From the NCBI GenBank assembly GCA_963422465.1, contig OY730170.1, positions 4,130,379-4,194,378 on the forward strand: a stretch of 64,000 nt of DNA, read 5' to 3'. The translations under genes and the position numbers were made by a program. Each line of letters starts with the position of its first letter. Position 1 is the first letter of the stretch. Below the pieces are notes generated by a model. The model worked only from the letters and a program-made list of their open reading frames with translations. It searched no databases and was not told the origin of the DNA. The stretch is from Lichina pygmaea. Lineage: Eukaryota > Ascomycota > Lichinomycetes > Lichinales > Lichinaceae. Positions 11,323 to 22,679 of this stretch are shown here, one piece after another.

Positions 11323-11446
11323 GGCGTCGGTGGTGTCTTTTCTGTACAAAGTACGGTACATGGCGATTTGGTTAGTTGTCTGTCTGTCCGGTCGTTCATC
11401 TATATACCCCAGCTCTCGCTGCGGAAGTACCGGTAATCTGGGGAAT

Positions 11447-11488
11447 ACAAGTTGGGGGACACAAGTTGGGGGACACAAGTTGGGGAAC
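11447..11488. repeat. 14-bp tandem repeat, three units
   Basis: Three consecutive copies of ACAAGTTGGGGGAC (the last with one change), just downstream of the kynurenine aminotransferase stop. Confidence 0.85.
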
Positions 11489-11665
11489 ACAAGATCTGTT
11501 CTAAAGGCTGAAGAATCTGGATGCCCGTGGCCCCAGTCCAGTGATCTGCATGACATACGACATGAGCAAGAAGCGTAATGTTCCCTTCTCCAGAGCCCTT
11601 CTCTCCTCAATAGCTGTGACAAGTTACGCCTGCTACATCCCGGGCAGCTAGCTGTCCATCGACAA

Positions 11666-13475
11666 TCACACGATGTACTTTTTCAGTCCCCTGATGCGTT
11701 CCTTGGCCGTCTCGAGGACGTGGTCCTCCTTGCAGACGGCGAAACGCAGGTAGTTCTCCGCCAGGTGCGCGCGTTCTTCGGTGTAGAAGTCTGTGGAGGA
11801 GGGGGAGGGTGGTTAGCTCACGAGCAACGAGTGCTGGGTGGGCTCGACGGAGGATCATTAGGGACTTGGTGCAGGATCACAGGGATGTGGCCCTGGGGCA
11901 GGGGAATGTGAGGATCGCAACATGGAGGATGAACCAGAGGACAACGGGCCATGGATATCAAGACGGGATGCACCGCACCTGTCGGAGGAATGGCGGCGAC
12001 GCCAACCTCGTGGATCAGAAACCACGACAGCTTAAAGTCCCGCGGCCGACTGGCGACGTGGGGCGGGAAGCGGTAGTCCTCCGGCAGACGCATCTTGCTC
12101 ATGTTGACGAGCACAAAGTAGCCGCCTTCGGGCTCGGAGTACGGCAGACCGAGTTCGTGCCAGACCGCGTTGAAGCGCTTGACCTTGCCCATCATCTCCG
12201 CTTTGCTCTGCTCCCAGAAGCCGTTTCGGTCCGCCTCCTCGAACCCCACGGCCGCGGCCTCCTGCAGCGGGCTCACGCTGCTGTAGCAGATGCGCGTGTG
12301 CGCCGCCGCCACGTACCGCACCAGATCCGCCGGCCCGATCAGCCATCCGACCCGCCAGCCCGTCGCGTAGAAGTTCTTGCCCGCGGACCCGACCGTCAGC
12401 GTCAGACGCCAGATGTCCGGCGACAGCGTCGCCACCCGCGTGAACGGGACGTAGTACAGTCGGTCGTAGACCTCGTCGGAGAGGATCAGGATCTTGTGCT
12501 TGACGCACAGGGCTCCAATGGCTTCCAGCTCGGGCCGGGAGAAGACCTTGCCGATGGGATTGTGTCTGAACGGGCAGGCGTGAGCTTGGATGGTAGCGAC
12601 GCAGCTGCTACAGAGGATGGGCTTACGGCGAATTGAGGACCTGCAGGCACACCCGTCAATACGATAGGATGCACCGCAAGCAGAGGGTCGCTGGGTGCTT
12701 CTCACGATCATTCGGGTCCGCGGCGTGATGGCTCTTTCGAGCTCTTCCATGTCTATCGTCCATTCGGCCGCGGACGATACCTCGGTGTCCCCTCTGGGAG
12801 GCGGATGTAGAGGGATGTACTTGATCACCCCACCAGCCATTTCGATGTTGCTGATATATCTACAGCATCTCAGCTGCAGTGTCCTGTCCAGAATACGCCA
12901 CGGTACGTACTGGTCGAAGAACGGCTCGAACAGGATCACCTCGTCCCCTGGCTCGATGAAGCCCATGAAGGCCGACAGCATCCCCTCGTTGGCCCCTGTC
13001 GTGATGGTGACCTCCGAGTCCGGATCCAGCGTCCTCCCAAAGAAGGGCGAATATGCATCGGCGATGGCCTTCTTCAGCCGTGGACGTCCCTAGCGTATTG
13101 ATCCGTCAGCCGATGCTCGTCGACGTCTGCCGAGGTCGTCTTCGAGTCGACTCACCCTAGTAGGCGCGTACTGATTGCAGTCTACCCGGTCAAGCGCCTT
13201 CTTTGCCGCATCGATCACGAATTGGGGAGGGTTGTAGCCGCTGCTCCTGATTCAGCCGGTGTCTCCCCCGAATCCCCGCGGATATGCGCACTAGAATCCT
13301 TGACCCATGTTGACAAGCGGCTGGACCGGCGACGACGCCGCTGCTTCATTGACTATGGACCTATATCGCCTCATGAGCCCGGTTTCTATCCCAAGCGTCA
13401 TCGCTCTCACCAAACATCTTGACGCTGTCCGGCGACCCTCGTCGCCGGCTTGATTGGGCTGGGTACGGTGGCCAT
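11666..13475 (-). CDS. BNA3: Kynurenine--oxoglutarate aminotransferase, BNA3 type
   Basis: A PLP-dependent fold-type I aminotransferase converting kynurenine (and related amino acids) to kynurenic acid with 2-oxoglutarate; cytosolic or mitochondrial. Exons giving one 428-residue frame: 13475-13411, 13360-13292, 13240-13156, 13089-12902, 12859-12706, 12640-12627, 12565-11979 and 11790-11666. Landmarks in order are QDVWSIVNEAA, LVNMGQGFYGYNPPQF (substrate loop), TTGANEGM, LNSPHNPIGK, ILSDEVYD, and SAGKNF with the PLP-binding Lys, then GWRVGW. Every intron has GT..AG ends and all phases close. The 42-nt intron 12860-12901 is in frame and could be retained. The exon 12627-12640 is only 14 nt. The length is normal for the family. 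Confidence 0.9.
12627..12640 (-). other. 14-nt microexon in the kynurenine aminotransferase
   Basis: The sequence GTCCTCAATTCGCC (minus strand) is bounded by CTGCAG upstream and GTAAGC downstream. Flanking introns are 12641-12705 (65 nt) and 12566-12626 (61 nt). It supplies Val-Leu-Asn-Ser and part of Pro, restoring the conserved substrate-side motif LNSPHNPIGK. Skipping it loses the motif and, since 14 is not a multiple of three, shifts the frame. Confidence 0.85.
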
Positions 13476-13654
13476 CGTGCGTCGAACGATGCTCCTTCCT
13501 CCAAGGCAGCCAGACACGGATCTTGACGCCAAGGCTTTACAGGACGCCATTGGAGCACGTCATTTCAAAGCGGTGGGGTTCGAGTTCCGCTTAACAGCCG
13601 GCCGCTGTCAGAAACGAGATTGACATCTCCGAGACAGCATCATTCCGCATCAGG

Positions 13655-13705
13655 AATATATACAGTACCTACGGTACGTTACGTACTGGTACGTGATACA
13701 TAGAT
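13655..13705. repeat. GTAC-rich intergenic cluster
   Basis: Overlapping GTAC, TACG and GGTAC words lie upstream of the kynurenine aminotransferase start (13475, minus). The composition matches that of the cluster at 3660-3730. Confidence 0.5.
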
Positions 13706-13795
13706 TTCAGGAGTTTGATTCTTCTGGGAAGCGTTGGCATTAGTAGGGTCATTACTGTGGTGCTCAGCGCATCCCATCAAGAGTCTTACGAACGA

Positions 13796-14113
13796 CTAGT
13801 TGTCCAGTTCTCCCATGACATCAACATCCAGCTCCAAGATGACACCCAAGACAACGATCATGCTCTCCATGAACCCATTGACAGCGACACGGAGCAGACG
13901 GTTTGTCGCAGCTTCATACAGCGTCCTTAGCTCGACGTGACTTGCCCCAACGTCGTCACCAAGGCTGGCCTCTCCTGCAGCTACTGGCACCTCGGCAGCT
14001 GGGGAGACCAAGGCAAACGACCGCCGAACCATGGGTGAGAGCTCCTTGTCTACGTCGAGTGCCTGCATCACCGACGATGCAAGCCGAGCCGTGGGCAATG
14101 GGATGGAGATCAA
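13796..14113 (-). CDS. Possible exon of an unrecognised gene
   Basis: An open stretch of about 105 codons with a balanced, protein-like composition, ending in FMESMIVVLGVILELDVD. No ATG opens it. The sequence just upstream on this strand has a CACTAAC branch-like site and an ACTAG acceptor-like end, so it could be a last exon. I could not find a first exon whose phase fits. No domain is recognised. It may also be chance or a relic. Confidence 0.2.
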   Translation of the reverse strand: MISIPLPTARLASSVMQALDVDKELSPMVRRSFALVSPAAEVPVAAGEASLGDDVGASHVELRTLYEAATNRLLRVAVNGFMESMIVVLGVILELDVDVMGELDN

Positions 14114-14701
14114 TCTTTGGAGAGTGCTAGTGTTAGTGTCCTATACCGGTCCTACACCAGATAGCATACGTAGCCCTTGGCCAGTATCGGGACTGGGGTT
14201 ACAAGTGCAAAGGTACGCACATTGAACATGAGAAGACTGGATCCACTGCAGATGGTGGGTTGTTTTCACTTGGCTGCTCCATTTCCACTGCAAGTAGTGA
14301 ACCACCGCACTCGTAGGTACGTAACGTAGTTGGAAGATATTCGAGGAGGTGTGCTGAGTGGTCCCCACACCGGTAGATACATGAAGTGACTGGAGTACTT
14401 TCGATCATGTCTGTGTTTGAGACTAGAAGAGCCACAAGTGCTGAGACATGACATGTATCGCCCGCTCGGGGGTATCTAAACCCGGCACGGGGTATCGCCG
14501 TCGGCACAGATAAGCCGAGCGTGCCGGGGTATCGAAGCGTGTGGAGTCAAGCACGAACGGGCCGGGGAAGCTTCGGAAACGGCATCGACTTTATGCAGCT
14601 GCAATCGCGTCTGCGCTTTTGCCTGAGGTGGGCAGAGGGCGAGTCATGGCCACAGAAGCCCCCATCGTTTGCTCCAATCGACAGCGGTCCCAATCGACAT
14701 C

Positions 14702-16973
14702 ATGGTCAGCTGCCCCATCTGCGGACAACCGGTCAAGGAAACCAACATCAACCGTCACATCGACTCGCAATGCCAGACCGACGTCGAGAAGGCCGCGGCC
14801 CAAGGAGGAAGCGCTCCGGCGGCTGGCCCGTCCACCGCGACCAGGTCGCCTGCCATGTCGTCCTTCTTCCAGCCGTCGTCCGTCCGGGCCCAAGCTCCAG
14901 TCCGATCTGACGCGCCAGACCCGTCCAAGTCCCCGGCCACGCATCGGACTCCGGTCCGGCCTCGACCGTCGCCTCCGCTCGGCGGTGCTGCTGGCGGTCG
15001 CCAGTCGAGAGACGACGGCGCGCAGCAGCCCGCGCACGGGCATGCGGCCGACGTGCACATGGGCAACACCAGCTTCAGCACCGAAGACGAGGTCGTCGCC
15101 GGTGGGGCCAGCGAGAGGAGACCGGACGCGGCGCCTCCGCCGAAGCGGCTGAAGACGTCCGAGGTGTTCCAGCAGGCCGCGCCGCTCGCCGATCGCATGC
15201 GGCCGCAGACGCTGGACGAGATATGCGGACAGGAGCTCGTCGGCCCGTCGGGGGTGCTGCGCGGCCTGATCGAGCAGGACCGGGTGCCGTCGATGATCCT
15301 CTGGGGAGGCCCCGGCACGGGCAAGACGACGATCGCGCGCGTGATCGCCAACGTCGTGGGCAGCCGCGTGGTCGAGATCAACAGCACCAGCTCCGGCGTG
15401 GCCGACTGCAAGAAGATCTTCGGCGAGGCCCGCGCCGAGCTGGGCCTGACGGGGAGGAAGACGATCGTCTTCTGCGACGAGATCCACCGCTTCTCGAAGA
15501 CGCAGCAGGACGTCTTCCTGGGGCCGGTCGAGAGCGGGCACGTGACGCTGATCGGGGCGACGACGGAGAACCCGTCGTTCAAGGTGCAGAGCGCGCTGCT
15601 GTCGCGCTGCCGCACCTTTGTGCTGCAGAAGCTGTCGGACGACGACGTCGTGCGCATCCTCGAGCGCGCGCTCGGGCGCGACGGGCACCGGTACGGGCCA
15701 TCGGCGCTCGTCGACGGCGAGCTCGTGCGCTACCTCGGCGCCTTCGCGGACGGCGACGCCCGGACGGCGCTGAACCTGCTCGAGCTCGCCATGGGGCTCT
15801 CGACCCGGGCCGGCATGACGGCGGCGGCACTGCGGCGGGCGCTGACGCAGACGTTCGTGTACGACCGCGGCGGCGACCAGCACTACGACACCATCTCGGC
15901 CTTCCACAAGGCGATCCGCGGCGGCGACGCCAACGCGGCGCTCTACTACCTCGGCCGCATGCTCGAGAGCGGCGAGGACGGGCTCTACATCGCGCGCCGG
16001 CTCGTCGTCGTCGCGTCCGAGGACGTCGGCCTCGCCGACAACTCGATGCTGCCGCTCGCCGTCGCCGCCCACGCCGCCGTCGAGCGCGTCGGCCTGCCCG
16101 AGGCCCGCGTCAACCTCGCCCACGTCGCCGTCGCGCTCGCCCAGGCCAAGAAGAGCACGCGCGTCTACCGCGGCCTCGGCAACGTCCTCGCCGCCCTCAA
16201 GCGCGAGCCCGGCCTCGCCGGCCTGCCCATCCCCGCCCATCTCCGCAACGCGCCGACCCGGCTCATGAAGGAGGTCGGCTACGGCAGGGGGTACAAGTAC
16301 AATCCGATGTACAAGGACGGGAAGGTTGCTCAGGATGTCAGTAGTTGTCTCTTTTCGTTCTCAGTTGGTGCATCCCATCTTGGCTCTGGGCCACAGCACG
16401 GAGTTTCTGCGTCTCTTCTTTTGAGTGTCATCATTAGCCGTTGTTGTCTTGTCCCGTACTTGTCTTTCCCTTTCACTTGATCTTCTCTTCTCTTTTCTTC
16501 TGTCCTTCCTTTAATTCTGTCTGCTCTCTTTTCTCCATGCTGTATACCTTCTTCCGTGTCATCCTGCCTTCTCAGCCTCTCACCGTCAACGCGATCAACT
16601 CGCCGGCACCTTACTCCTTGTCCAAGCCAACTATGCACCTCTCTGGCTATCCTACAGCATCTTCCCACCCAAGCCTTCTCATCATCTGTCCTCTCCGTCT
16701 CTTTCCTTCCTCGCCACCAACCACCTCCAACCATCGCCGCCAACCAACCACAAATATCAAGACCGGTCAAAGTCCCCCAGCTAACCCACGCAATCTGCGC
16801 AGTATCTTCCGGCCCCTCTTCTCCACCGACAATTCATCGAGGAGCTCGACTTGGGCACGGAGATTGATCCGGACTACGTGTCTGATCGTGACCAACCCCA
16901 CGACCACGATCCCACCCACGATCCCACCCACGACCACGACCACGACCGAGAGCAACATGAGCCTGACCACTAA
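14702..16973 (+). CDS. MGS1: MGS1/WRNIP1-type AAA+ ATPase with UBZ finger
   Basis: Predicted nuclear replication-maintenance ATPase of the MgsA/Mgs1/WRNIP1 family, which acts at stalled forks with ubiquitinated PCNA. Exons 14702-16336 and 16803-16973 give 601 residues. The N-terminal UBZ4-type finger uses Cys4, Cys7, His19 and Cys24. After a disordered linker comes the AAA+ core: RPQTLDEICGQ, Walker A GGPGTGKTT, Walker B IVFCDEIHRF and sensor ATTENPSF. The C-terminal domain carries LYIARRLVVVASEDVGLAD and ends with DLGTEIDPDYV. ATG 14702 is preferred over an in-frame ATG 11 codons upstream because the finger starts right after it. The 466-nt intron is long for this organism, and the tail after the conserved end is an unusual His/Asp repeat. 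The antisense strand is open for long stretches only because of GC bias. Confidence 0.9.
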
Positions 16974-16984
16974 ACAAATACCAA

Positions 16985-17120
16985 ACCCATGATCAAGCCC
17001 AAGCCCAAGCCCAAAACCGAAACCGAGATCAAGGCTACGACCAAGAACGGCACCGCTGTCCTGATCAATACAAACCCCAATTCCAAGCCCAAGCCCAAGC
17101 CCAAGTAGCCCAAGCCCAGT
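16985..17120. repeat. CAAGCC/CCAAAC-type satellite
   Basis: Imperfect hexamers dominated by CCCAAG follow the MGS1 stop and are interrupted by non-repetitive bases. They lie in the probable 3' UTR. Confidence 0.7.
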
Positions 17121-17309
17121 ACCAACTCCAGCACCAACCCCAACCCCAAATCCCAAACCAAGACCGACATCACAACCACAGCCCCACCCCCAACCGCAAC
17201 TTCAAACCCCCAAAGCTCAATTGATTCCCAAATGACGTCCAGTCGTGACCAGTAGCGGACCCCCTCCGTCCTTTCCCCCTCCGTCCTTTCCCCCGCCGCC
17301 CTGCGATAG

Positions 17310-17437
17310 AAACTCTACGGTAGGAAACCATGAGGTAGGAACCTCTACGGTAGGAACCTCTACGGTAGGGACCTCTACGGTAGGAAACTCTACGGTAGGA
17401 AACTCTACGGTAGGAAACCCTACGGCAGGGAACCCTA
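17310..17437. repeat. 15-bp minisatellite (CTCTACGGTAGGAAA)
   Basis: About eight copies in a row, differing by single bases. The core CTACGGTAGG contains the short palindrome CTACgGTAG. Intergenic. Confidence 0.9.
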
Positions 17438-18347
17438 CAGAAGAGACGGGCCGTGAAAAGGGGAAAAGCAGAGCTTTGATATGATTACAAGTCCCTGGCT
17501 GCTTTTGTTGCTGTTGCTGTTGCTGTTGCGGACGTTACCGTGATGCGTTATTGCGGTGCGTTACTGCGGTGCACTGCTGTTCGATGAGTGCCCTGGGGGG
17601 TACATACCTACAGTAGTTACGTACATACGTACATACCTACCCCTGAATGTTCTATTACCGAGATGAGATGGACTGTGTACGAATAGACTGCGTTTCGTTT
17701 TATCCATGTTCATGTTTCGTTTCGTCATCGTGATTGTTGGTGCCGATGCTAGACTGCACATGCTGCTGACACTTCAAATTGCTACTGACACTTCAATTGC
17801 TGCTGACGCTCCATATGCCGCTGACACTCCAATGCTGCTGACACTCCAATACTGCTGAGACTCACACAAGTGTCAAGCCAACTTCAAGTGCCCGCCCGAC
17901 TCTCAACGCTGCCGACTCCCTATGCCACCGACGCCCAACGCTAAATGCTAAATCCTGAATGCTGAATGTTGAAAGCAATTTTTCAAAGAGAGAGCAAGAG
18001 AGCAGAACAACGGCGTTCATGGATGAGGGAGACGAAAGGAAGAGATGGACTGAAGGGATAGGAAGGGATAGGAGGAAGGGCAAGAGACCAAAGACAAAGA
18101 GTGAGTAGAGTCCAGTGGAGGACAAAGGAAAGTCAAATGACACAGAGGACAAAAGAGGATGATGGATGGGTGACCCAGGGAAAGGAGAGTTGGGGAGAGA
18201 GAAGAGAGATCTAGCTGGACAATCTGACCGCTGTATGCATCGCTATGCTATCTATGACAGAACTCCAAGAAACATAGACCCCAGGGTCGAGAGAAAGAGT
18301 GAAACAAAGAGATGTAGACACCCCCACGTCCATAAGATCACATCCGA

Positions 18348-20756
18348 TCAGACGACAGTCCCACCGGGCTTCTCGTCGATGATACCGTAGCTGCTCTTCC
18401 TCGCGTGCGACCCGGTCTGGTGGGCCCCGCCTCCCCCGACGGGCTCGTTGTGCTGATCGACGACGACGGTGCGCATCCCGACGAAGCCCGTCTTGTGCTG
18501 GCCGAGGACGGCTTCTGCCTGCAGCGGTCGCGCGTAGTGCTCTTCCTCGCCGCTGCCGCTCTCGGCCGAGTTGGGTCCGTTGCGGAAGGCGTGCGGGAAC
18601 AGGAAGCTGCTGTGTCGTGGCCCCCGGCCTTGGCGGCCCTTGTTCTTGCCGTTGCCCTCGTGGCCGCCCCCCGTCACGATCGTCGTCACGCTCTGGCTGG
18701 CGTCTGGATGGCGCGTCAGGTGGTCGTCGTCGCCGCCCTCGGCTCGCGTCTTGTCGCGCTTGAAGCAGCCGACGGACAGGATGTACGTCAGACCGCCCAG
18801 AGCGACGACGAGCCACAGCAGCAGCAGCACCGTCGATATGAGCGCCTCGGTGCGGATCGAGTCCTCGATCTTGCCGACCATCCTGGCCACGGCGTCGGTG
18901 ATCTTGTCCGTGGCCTGGGAGGACGGGTCGGCGAGGAAGCTGTCGCCGGCCTCCTTCGAGTCCGCCGCGACGCTGGCGACGGCACCCAGCGAGAAGGTGT
19001 CGTTCGGGAGCCGAGGAAAGTCGACCCGGGCGTTGTCCGACACCCACGTCAGGCCGCGCTGGATGCCGGCGATCTTGAGCCCGATCAGGCAGTTGAGCAC
19101 CTCCTTGATGGGCTCGTACAGCACCGTGTCGCCGAAGGTGGCGTTGAGCGCCTCGGACATCTTGTCGACAAAGGCGTTGAGCGTGTCGTTGACGCCGCCC
19201 GTCGTCGTGTTCACCCAGCCGAACACCTCGTCGTTGATCTCGCGGTTCGTCGAGTCCATGACGCCGTTGACGCCGACGGCCCACTGCTCCGACGCGTTGT
19301 TGAGCGCCAGGACGACCTTGCCGGCGAACTCGCCCACCTGGCCGGCCAGCGCCGGCACCTCCTTCTCGACGCTCTTCAGCAGGATGTACTGGCAGAGACA
19401 GGCGAACAGGCCGGCCAAGCCGAGCGAGAGCAGCAGCAGCGCCGGCGTCGTCGTCGCGTACGCGATCGCCCAGCGCACGAGGATCTGCCGCCGGGCCGGT
19501 CCGAAGCGCGCCGCGACCTTGAGGCCGATCGTCGACGACGTCGGGCGCGAGGCGATGTGCAAGACGTCGAGCGGGTCAAAGGCGCCTTCGCGGAGCAGCT
19601 GCGCGCGCTTCCGCGTCGTGCGCCACCGCCAGATCTCGCGGTACGTCATGGGAATGCAGACGAGGATGGCGGCGACGACGAGCACGCCGATGAAGATCTT
19701 CTGGGCCTTGGCGGCGAGGCGGACGAGCTTGTCGAAGAAGTCGTTGATGCCGTTGTTGTCGGAACAGAAGCTCATCTGCTCCCTCTGCGGGATGGGGAAC
19801 ACGGAGCGGTCGAACTTGTACGCGACCATGGTCTCGTTGATGGATTTCTAGAGCAGAGCAGGGTCAGCGGAGAAGGATTAGGAAGAACCAAAGCGTGCAG
19901 CACCGCCTACCTTGACCAGCTCGAATGGAGTTCGCAGGACGCCGTCGGTAAAGTTGCGGACCTCGTCAAAGGTCGGGATGGACGAGTTGAGCTTCTCGAG
20001 CTCCTCGTTGAACTTGTTCGGGATCTGGATGTTGTCCAGCTCGTCCAGCGGCCCGGCGAGGTCGATCTCGGGGATCTCGCTGTCGCTGCCGAAGATCTTC
20101 GGCACGCTGTTGAGCACCTCACTGAAGTTGTTGAGGTCGTCCGAGAAGCCTTCGACGCCCTTCTGGATCTCGCTGCCGACGTCGCCGAGGGTGCGGTTGA
20201 GGAAGTCGCTCACGTCCTTGACGAGCTCGAGCGCGACGCCGAAGCTGCCTCGGATGGCGAGCGTGATGAGACAGACGTAGGTCGACGTCAGCATGTTGAC
20301 GACAAAGACGACGAGCTCCTCGACGCCGGTGACGCTGAGCAGCAGCATCGACATCAAGCCGTTGACGGCCGTCTCGACGCCGGTCGCCGTCAGCTCGTTG
20401 ACGCCCTGCGACATGTAGTGCGGCATCGAGGCCATGGCGCTGCCCATGCTCTCGACCCCGGTGCAGGCCGAGAGCGCCTCTCGCCGGGCCGAGCCGAGAT
20501 TGTCGTCGAGGCTCTGGACGGCCAAGAGCAGCCGCACCAGAACAAGAAGCAGCAGGACCGTCCATCGGTTGATCCATATCTGCGAGAGACGCGCCCGGAG
20601 GCCCACGTACGGTGTGATGAGCGGCGCCGTGTTGGGCACCACGACGGCCGGCTTATCGGCGTCGTAGAAGTCGCGCATCTCGTAGTCACCGGGGTGCAGC
20701 GACGACGGGATGGCGGGGAAAGGAGAGGCCGATCTGGCGACCTTCGCCGAGGACAT
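18348..20756 (-). CDS. PRM1: Plasma membrane fusion protein PRM1
   Basis: Multi-pass plasma-membrane protein of the Prm1 family, which in fungi promotes bilayer fusion between mating cells and, in filamentous species, hyphal fusion. Exons 20756-19911 and 19847-18348 (63-nt intron) give 781 residues, the usual family size. Conserved landmarks are YVGLRARLSQIWINRWTVL, SARREALSACTGVESMG, a segment at about 130-190 with two hydrophobic stretches, and FCSDNNGINDFFD early in exon 2. Predicted membrane segments: RWTVLLLLVLVRLLLAV, two in residues 130-190, IFIGVLVVAAILVCIP, PALLLLSLGLAGLFACL and STVLLLLWLVVALGGL. The extracellular loops hold several N-x-S/T sites (for example FLNRTLGD and LNSSIP). 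The hydrophilic tail after the last segment is Gly/His-rich. The sense-strand antisense frame of 850 codons is a composition effect. Confidence 0.93.
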
Positions 20757-21678
20757 GTTGGTAGAGAGAGAAGCACGAGCGACGGCTTTCCGCCAGCGGA
20801 GACAAGAAGAGAGTGTATGACTACACCGAAGAAGACCGTCCAGACAGTCAGGAGCCTCGACCGCAGCGAGGGACGGTGCAGCAGCAGTATCGTAGAAGAG
20901 AAGAAGTATTACGGTAACGCCGGCTTGCGGACGTTAAGGAGTAAGGAAGAAGACTAGCAGACGAGAGGAGTCGAGGAGGACTCGGAGGACTCGGAGAGAA
21001 GGTGGTAGAGTGGGGAAAGGGAGCACAGGGCCGAGGAAGAGCCGGGCTTTGACATTTAACGTCACCCCCGTGGGCTGGGAGAATGTGGCAGTCCCATTCA
21101 GCGCGGTGAATGCGACGGTTCTTTGAAACAATACGGGCTCTTCAGAACAAAGAGCGTTTCGCGAGTTCTCTTCGAGGGCCATCGAATGGAATGTAGCACC
21201 GAGTCAACAGAGGTGAATGAATGAATGAATGGGCCTGAATGAACGTGACAGGTTTGTTCCAACGGCGCTTCCGACGTTCCTTCCGCGGCTATTCCTTGCA
21301 GCTGCACTGGCCTATCAGACCGTGGGGAAAAGCGTGTGTAAGCAGCCGAGCCGCGCCAGTCGAGGCTCGGACGTGCCGGTGGCTTTTCCGCCGGGTGAAA
21401 CGACAGCCAATGAGTCCATGTTTCAGCGATGGACCTGGGAATAGACGAAACAAGGAGGGCGATCCCTGAGCGGTCGCGTGACCTCCTCCTGGCTTTCGGA
21501 CCCAGGCAGTCCGACGAACTGAGACGGGCACCACAGGTCAGCTGTACGTATTCGAGTATCTCGGTGAGCCTATGCCTACCGTAGTCGTGCAACAAGAAAG
21601 ACCGGTCAGGTCGGTCTGGTCATCGGCGGTCGCAAGGGCTTTGCACCCGTCCTTGCGACATGCGATTTCTAGTACGAC
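20757..21678. other. PRM1 upstream region
   Basis: Upstream of the PRM1 start. It contains purine-rich stretches and a GAAT tetranucleotide run near 21210-21235. No gene is supported. Mating-response elements were looked for by eye and none stood out. Confidence 0.4.
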
Positions 21679-22005
21679 TCAACTCGTCAGCCCAAACACA
21701 TTCGATCCACTGTCGAGAGGAGGAAAGGGAAAGGGAGTTTCTGTGACGCGTCGCGCCTTAACATACCAGCGATTCCAATCGATCACGTGCCATCCGTCCG
21801 GAACACGGTCCGGCAAAACTACAGCCGATGCAATGTAGAGAACGTTCTCGAAGATGGCAAAAATCAGCACAGTGGCGCCAATTCCCGACCGTAGCGTGCC
21901 GACGGCAACAATCGTAGGGTGGTCGGAGCTCGCCGGCGCTTGTGTGACTCCGATGTCCCGTAGCCTGACAACGGCCATTCCCAGAAGCAAATAGTTAGAC
22001 GACAT
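21679..22005 (-). CDS. Possible small membrane protein
   Basis: An ATG-initiated frame of 108 codons with one clear hydrophobic segment (TVLIFAIFENVLYIASAVVL) followed by a Trp-rich turn (GWHVIDWNRW). A GTATGT donor follows that Trp and an acceptor (CGACAG) lies 55-60 nt downstream. A spliced form ending soon afterwards is therefore possible. No family is recognised. A short expressed protein, an exon of a larger gene and a relic are all possible. Confidence 0.35.
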   Translation of the reverse strand: MSSNYLLLGMAVVRLRDIGVTQAPASSDHPTIVAVGTLRSGIGATVLIFAIFENVLYIASAVVLPDRVPDGWHVIDWNRWYVKARRVTETPFPFPPLDSGSNVFGLTS

Positions 22006-22679
22006 CGCCGCAGGCGGTTGAATCCGAGTACGTAACTGCGATGTTCAGCAGAGAGGCAGTCTGGATGCGGTGAGACAAGCGAGAGTGAAATCATCGTCAC
22101 ACATCGCAGAAACCAGAAGAAATACCCGTTGCGGCTGACTAACCATGCCCCATGTGTTACTTGCAGTGGCCATGCCCTACTTCTTCACCACCACCGCGCC
22201 ATAGCCCTAACCTCTAGGCAGGTAGGTACGTAGCTGTACGGCCACTCTATACATGTGCTGCAACAGGGGTTCCTGCTACTGTAAAGGTAGGTACAGTACG
22301 TAGTTGTCCGTCCTCTATATTACACGTGCTACAATAGGGGCTCCTGGGGTTGTAGCGGGATGAGTGCTTACGAGTACGCTACTCCTGGCGGTGCCTGCAG
22401 CTCCTACATTCGAGGGCACTCAGCGCTCTCAACTACTCAAGCATTCTCAAGTTGGTCTGTGGAGAGAGGTCACACTCAAACACAGCAGCACTGGTTCGTT
22501 CTGATGCTCACTGTACGTGTGTGAGGGGGGAAGAGGTGGAGGGAGCTGTAGCAGTACACATAGAGAAAGGACACAGGAACCTCCGAGAGAATGCACAGAA
22601 AAAAAGAGAAGAAATCTAGAGAAAAACCCCCTTACCCTTCCAACGCCGTCCTTGGATGATACTGATACGTGGTCGAGGT
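22006..22679. other. Intergenic region with GTAC clusters
   Basis: No gene is supported. GTAC/TACG clusters occur at about 22220-22320. A 25-30 bp phrase around GGGGTTCCTG/GGGGCTCCTG is repeated loosely about 75 bp apart (near 22265 and 22337). Confidence 0.45.

Larger units (their letters stand above)
9571..11665. other. Intergenic region without a supported gene
   Basis: It separates the convergent zinc-finger gene (+) and kynurenine aminotransferase (-). It begins with a pyrimidine-rich stretch of repeated CGTCGTCG words (about 9900-10080), then CCCTTG/CCCC runs and several microsatellites. Short open frames here are made of simple repeats and show no domain, so none is called. Confidence 0.5.
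16974..18347. other. Repeat-rich intergenic region
   Basis: It lies between the convergent MGS1 (+) and PRM1 (-) genes. It contains a CCCAAG/CAAGCC array (about 16985-17115), a 15-bp minisatellite, GTTGCT runs near 17510 and a series of TGCTGACACTCCAAT-like words (about 17760-17860). No gene is supported. Confidence 0.55.

Noticed and set aside
14591-16240. A 549-codon minus-strand open frame across MGS1
   Set aside because: It mirrors the GC-rich AAA+ coding strand; the motifs are all on the plus strand.
18405-20957. An 850-codon plus-strand open frame across PRM1
   Set aside because: It is antisense to the clearly conserved PRM1 exons and has a composition (Arg, Asp, Val, Leu) expected from GC-biased codons read backwards. 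No domain was seen.
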